Origin: Iris pallida
Taxonomy: Eukaryota; Streptophyta; Magnoliopsida; Asparagales; Iridaceae
Direction: 5' to 3'
DNA length: 64,000 nt
Assembly: GCA_029216955.1 (NCBI GenBank)
Contig: JANAVB010003999.1
Span: forward strand, 3,017,951-3,081,950
Shown: positions 60,073-64,000 of the stretch, one piece after another
Position numbering within the stretch: position 1 is the stretch's first letter
How the letters are laid out: each line of letters starts with the position of its first letter
Notes under the pieces: model-generated
What the model was told of the DNA's origin: nothing
Database searches by the model: none
The model's input: the letters and a program-made list of their open reading frames with translations, nothing else
Made by a program: the position numbers and the translations under genes

Positions 60073-61123
60073 CTAGAGTTAAGGGACCACCTTTGTTTGT
60101 GCCGCATTCATGGGCCGACACTTGTGTACCATGATGTCATATGTCTCATATAGATTCGGACTTGCGTACCGACCGTACATCGGTGCGTACAAGACGAGCG
60201 TTAGGATATAACTGCTAATATAGTTGTCTAAAAGACTTAGCGGTTATTAGAAATATCGTGGTGTGGATTCAGCACGAGTAGTGCATGGGGAGGGTGAAGA
60301 CAGTTATTAGGCGCAGGGACTTTCACACATTTTCTTTTCTCTAGCTGCCGTTTGTGACTCAGTCGAGAGCTAGTGCGCCGTGCACTTATTTTATTTTCTT
60401 CTAGATGCCACTAGTGCCTCGGTTGAAACACAAATGTGCCATGCATTTACTTTCCTCTAGCTGCCGTTAGTGACTCACCCAAGAGCTAGTGGCCGTGTAT
60501 TTATTTTTCTCTAGATGCCCCTTAGCTCTCACTCGAGTGCTAATGGGCCGTGCATTTACTTTTCTCTAGACGCAACTAGTGCCTTGGTTGAAATGCTAAC
60601 GCGCCGTGTTTCTAGTCTCGAGAGTCCTTGTGTGGAACGTTGTCTTAAAATTGTATATTCACATAGAATGGTTAAGGACCTTTAACTGTATAGACATATG
60701 TATTTATCTGTTGAGCTAACTATATTCAGTTATGGCATGATATATTATGTGTCTTGTTACGTCCCTCTGAGGACCTGGTTATCTCGTCAGGTGTGTGCTC
60801 TTGTGTTTTGCAGGTGTCCTAGCTCTAGACGTGACAGACACCATTTCTTCGAAGATGATTGCACTTGGATCGTCTTCGCTTCGCTCGCCAACTCATTTCA
60901 TTTCCATGTATTTCTTTCCTTACTTGTTGGTAGTGGATTTGTCTCCGCCCAACATATTGTATCAAGATGATTCATTATCATTATATGATATCTTTTACTC
61001 ATTTATTTCTGTGTGGATGAGATTAGTTATGGTTCTACTATATTTTACAGCTTACGTATAATTATTATACGGTTTGCATGTCTACGTTCCTAGTCCTACG
61101 TATTTTGGAACTTGGGCGTTACA
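60073..61123 (+). mobile_element. LongF 5' LTR, second part
   Basis: Resumes at CTAGAGTTAAGGGACCACC, which aligns with the SoloD interior (about 56755, minus strand), and ends GGGCGTTACA. It contains several copies of a motif around CTCTAG(A/C)TGCC(G/A) with a GTGACTC or GTGCCTC tail (60335-60570), a weak tandem of about 60 bp. No gene. Confidence 0.85.
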
Positions 61124-62240
61124 TGTTTTTGTGGTGGCCCATGCTGGTCAAGATAAATTGTTTGGTTACTTTACCGTACCAAGCAAGCCTGCGAATAGGA
61201 TTAGAAGTCTAGGATCTCATCCACATACTTGACATTTTTCCTCGATTCTATATTCGAACGACTCATCGATTGTATCTTGCTTGATTCCTTCTATCATTAT
61301 TCTTATCTTTCCTTCGTGCTTGCTAGAGATTGACCCTACTAGTTAGATGTCCCAAACACCCTTAGCTTAAATTTTTAAGTTGGGTAGAATACCACGACCT
61401 GACACACCCTCGACCATTAAGGAGAAGGCAAATAGGATTATCTAGACTATAGGAACTAAAGGGATTTAACCCATTTGGTCAACCAAGCCTTGGACAATAA
61501 ACCGTAGAATGATGGTATAGGAGTAAACAAGACTTAGATCCTTATGACTCTTAGACTATTCATTTTGTTTTTATTTTCATCTACCATCGTGCATATGTTC
61601 TACTATCTAGACTAATGATGCTAATATAGCATAGTATTTGCAAGCTAATTCTTTATCGAGCTTGATCAAGGCATATGATATTGAGCGGCCGCTCACTAAC
61701 ATATTGTCTAGTCAGAACTGATGCATGATGGTCTGATCAACCGAGTGCACTTTGGTTCGCTTTTGTCTATTATTCTACGTTGATGGAACATAAATAAACT
61801 TAGCCTTTAGAATCCCATCCACGACTGCCTTGAAAATTCTTTCGAAATTATACGGTCGCCCTTGAATCACGTATTGGTATTCGATAAAATCGTCATTGAA
61901 CTCCTTATTGCTTTCGCCTCTACCTATTTTTGAAGGACGGAGGCGTGGTACTAGAAATTTCTCTAGCTGCCCTATCACCTATAACCCTCAACCTACTCTC
62001 GAATCATACCTTCTAGGCATTTAATCCATTCTCTCAAACCTTTATTGCATATTCTAACTTTAACCCACACTTATTTTCCTTCTTGTGTTAACCCATGATT
62101 ATCCTTGCCGTTATTGAAATCGAGATTTTCTAATGCATCCTTTTCGTTGAACATTGTGAATTGTTTTGTGCGTTTTGTGCCTTCTCACCCCCCTGTGAAT
62201 CCTTAATTTCGAGGACGAAATTCTTTTAAGTTGGATAGGA
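61124..62240 (+). mobile_element. LongF internal region (1,117 bp)
   Basis: The primer site TGGTGGCCCATGCTGGT (61132-61148) matches tRNA-Ile at 16 of 17 bases. The hairpin ATTTCGAGGACGAAAT lies at 62206-62221 and the polypurine-like tract AAGTTGGATAGGA ends at 62240. Between them there is no gag or pol. A 67-codon minus-strand frame (61775-61978) has no recognised domain and weak support. Confidence 0.82.
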
Positions 62241-64000
62241 TGTAAAACCTCTAATTTTTACTATTTTTTTATATTTGGTACTGATTATTTTTGTATATTG
62301 TACATCGCGTAGTTGCATTGTACGTCGCGTGCAAAATTTTGTTTTTCGTAATTGCTCGACGAGCACGACTATGTGCGAGCGTACATATTTTTGAAAAATA
62401 TTTTTTTCTATTTTTATAGTTTCGAAATAATATAGATAATAATTATTTTTAGCTATCGTACCTAAATTTCCAAGTTTATAATTTTAATTATGAAAAGCCT
62501 TTCATTTATACAGATATAATAATAAATAATTTTCCTATAAAATGGTATATTAGAAAAGTATATTTATGTAAATATTATTTGGACATACATATATATTTCG
62601 TAATTATTTATTAGTTTATTTTTAAATAATAATATAATTTTCGAAATTATTATTATTAGTATTTTTGGAAAATATATTTTGAAATTATTGTGGCAATTTA
62701 AATCTTGATTTGATTTTATGGATTTATTTAAATAGTTAAATTAATTTCTATATTTGAAATTTAATTAGATTTAAATTGATTTAGAATTAGATTGAAATTT
62801 ATTGAATTTGATTTAAAATAAATAGAGAAATTATCTAAAGGGATTTGCAACTATTATAATCCTTATCTAAATAGTAGCTTCCACTTCCTATATAAGGAGA
62901 GGCTCACTATTCTCTATTCCATTAATTTTCTCCACCTACAAATGTGTTTGTGCATCGTGTCCGTGCACATCAAGCCATATCCATTCACTTCTTCTATTTT
63001 TTATCCAAATTGATTAATGTTCTCATTAAAGAAATTCTCTTTTTCCTTCCATCTATTTTTCTCTTATCACAAATTTTTACTATCCTTTTACCGATCAACC
63101 AAGTCCGTCTATCCTAGTAGTCCTTAAATTTCGAGTACAAAAATTTTCAAAGGTGGGTAGATTTGTAACTCATCTTCCCGAAATTATTATTTTTTAAATT
63201 ATATCTATATATTTTAATTTTGTGTTTAAAAGCAATTTTCGTAAAAATTTTGTAAAAGATATTTTGTGATTACTTTTGTCACCAAAAACTAGTTTTAAAT
63301 TAATGGTTTGAAATAATGTTTCTAAAAAAATGTTCTCGAATTTTTTATTTGAAATATAAAATATGTTTTTATTATTTTTGGTCTTCTAAAAATTGGTTTT
63401 AAAAAAAAATTGAGCGATAAAAGATTTTTTTGTCTATTTATTTTTAAATAACGATTTGGATTTATAAAAGTAAGTTTTATAATATTTAATGACATCGAGT
63501 ATTATTTTGATATGTTAATCAGTTATTTGATTATATTTGAATTTATTTAAATTATCTTAATGGTTATCAACTATACTTTAAATTATGTTGATAATTTAAA
63601 TATTGTTTAAAATACTTACGATGACTAATTGGAGCATTACGATTTGTCTAATCTAGATTTGAAATATTATTTGATTAAATAATTTATTTATTATTTGATT
63701 TAAATTATTTTGATAAATATTAGATATTATTTTAAAGTTATTATGTTGAGTTTGATTTGGATTTGGATTCATATGATTTGAATTATTTGATAATATAGAA
63801 TAATACTTAAAGTTATTATGGTGATCATTTAAAGGATTGCAATCAAATTGATTTATTTTTTAAATAATTTATTTGATTTAAATTTATGGAAAGATTTATC
63901 CATTAAAATTTTTATCCTATTGGAATCATATCTAGCATTAATTAGATTGTTTCTTATTTAAACCAATCCTATTCCTATCCAAATTTGTTGGTAATCATAA
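62241..64000 (+). mobile_element. LongF 3' LTR, partial
   Basis: Starts TGTAAAACCTCTAATTTTT after the polypurine tract. It aligns with 38131-39930 throughout with few changes (including one GG insertion near the TATA box, 62889-62897) and continues beyond the window. Confidence 0.88.

Larger units (their letters stand above)
38131..64000 (+). mobile_element. LongF: pol-less long-LTR element, runs off the right edge
   Basis: 5' LTR in two pieces (38131-40636 and 60073-61123), internal region 61124-62240 with tRNA-Ile-type primer site, hairpin and polypurine tract, and 3' LTR from 62241 to beyond 64000. The internal region is only 1.1 kb and has no gag or pol. It sits in TekT pol; candidate target duplication TCTGC is at 38126-38130. 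Confidence 0.85.

Noticed and set aside
61775..61978. 67-codon minus-strand frame in the LongF internal region
   Set aside because: Looks protein-like but is short, has no recognised family and no supporting context; too weak to call.
1..64000. Integrated virus or pararetrovirus
   Set aside because: All reverse transcriptases have Ty3 or LINE organisation with LTRs or poly(A); no movement or coat protein genes seen.

Overview
The window is plant nuclear heterochromatin made of nested retrotransposons. I found no host gene, tRNA or rRNA gene, and no bacterial or organellar sequence. Evidence for a land plant, most likely an angiosperm with a large genome, is the presence of Tekay-type chromoviruses, Tat/Ogre-type Ty3 elements, a Ty1/copia element and a DUF4283-type LINE. 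Species and monocot/dicot status cannot be read from the sequence.

Most of the 64 kb can be parsed as insertions inside one old chromovirus, called TekT here (minus strand; 34560-38130 plus sequence beyond the window). Leftwards: a copia element (Cop, minus, 33202-34559) sits in TekT; a Tat element (TatB, plus, 28469-33201) sits in Cop; a chromovirus (TekM, minus, 12818-12973 and 23474-28468) sits in TatB; two elements sit in TekM, the degenerate chromovirus TekP (plus, 12974-23473, target duplication GTCAT) and the pol-less GagO (plus, 1412-12817); and GagO holds a second Tat element (TatA, minus, 1-1411, running off the left edge) and a LINE (minus, 5021-9898) inside its LTR. Rightwards: a pol-less long-LTR element (LongF, plus, from 38131 off the right edge) interrupts TekT pol; its 5' LTR holds a solo LTR (SoloB, 40637-60067, TTAGC); SoloB in turn holds a non-coding element with 4.8 kb LTRs (Lard, minus, 41194-52205, CAGCC) and another solo LTR (SoloD, minus, 55558-59715, ATTAG).

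Coding capacity: only the LINE ORF2 (1,114 residues) and the TekM gag (444 residues) are open. All other gag/pol genes carry stops and frameshifts, most of them explicable as C-to-T or G-to-A changes. TatB carries an antisense gene with its own TATA box, a leader, an 837-bp intron and a plant mobile domain (PMD) product.

The most notable signals are: (1) a primer-binding site matching plant tRNA-Ile(AAU), 15-17 of 17 bases, in five different elements; (2) the heptamer GCCGCAT/ATGCGGC amplified in tandem arrays of different period in unrelated Tat and Tekay elements; (3) dense W-box (TTGAC) clusters with a repeated 19-bp palindrome in two LTR families; (4) a conserved ATTTCG-AGGA-CGAAAT hairpin about 20 nt before the 3' LTR; (5) an LTR flanked by a polypurine side and a primer-site side, the mark of a tandem retrotransposon; and (6) coding elements and pol-less elements sharing LTR termini, which suggests trans-mobilisation. 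The insertion structure is well supported by target duplications and restored alignments. Functional roles of the motifs are inference.
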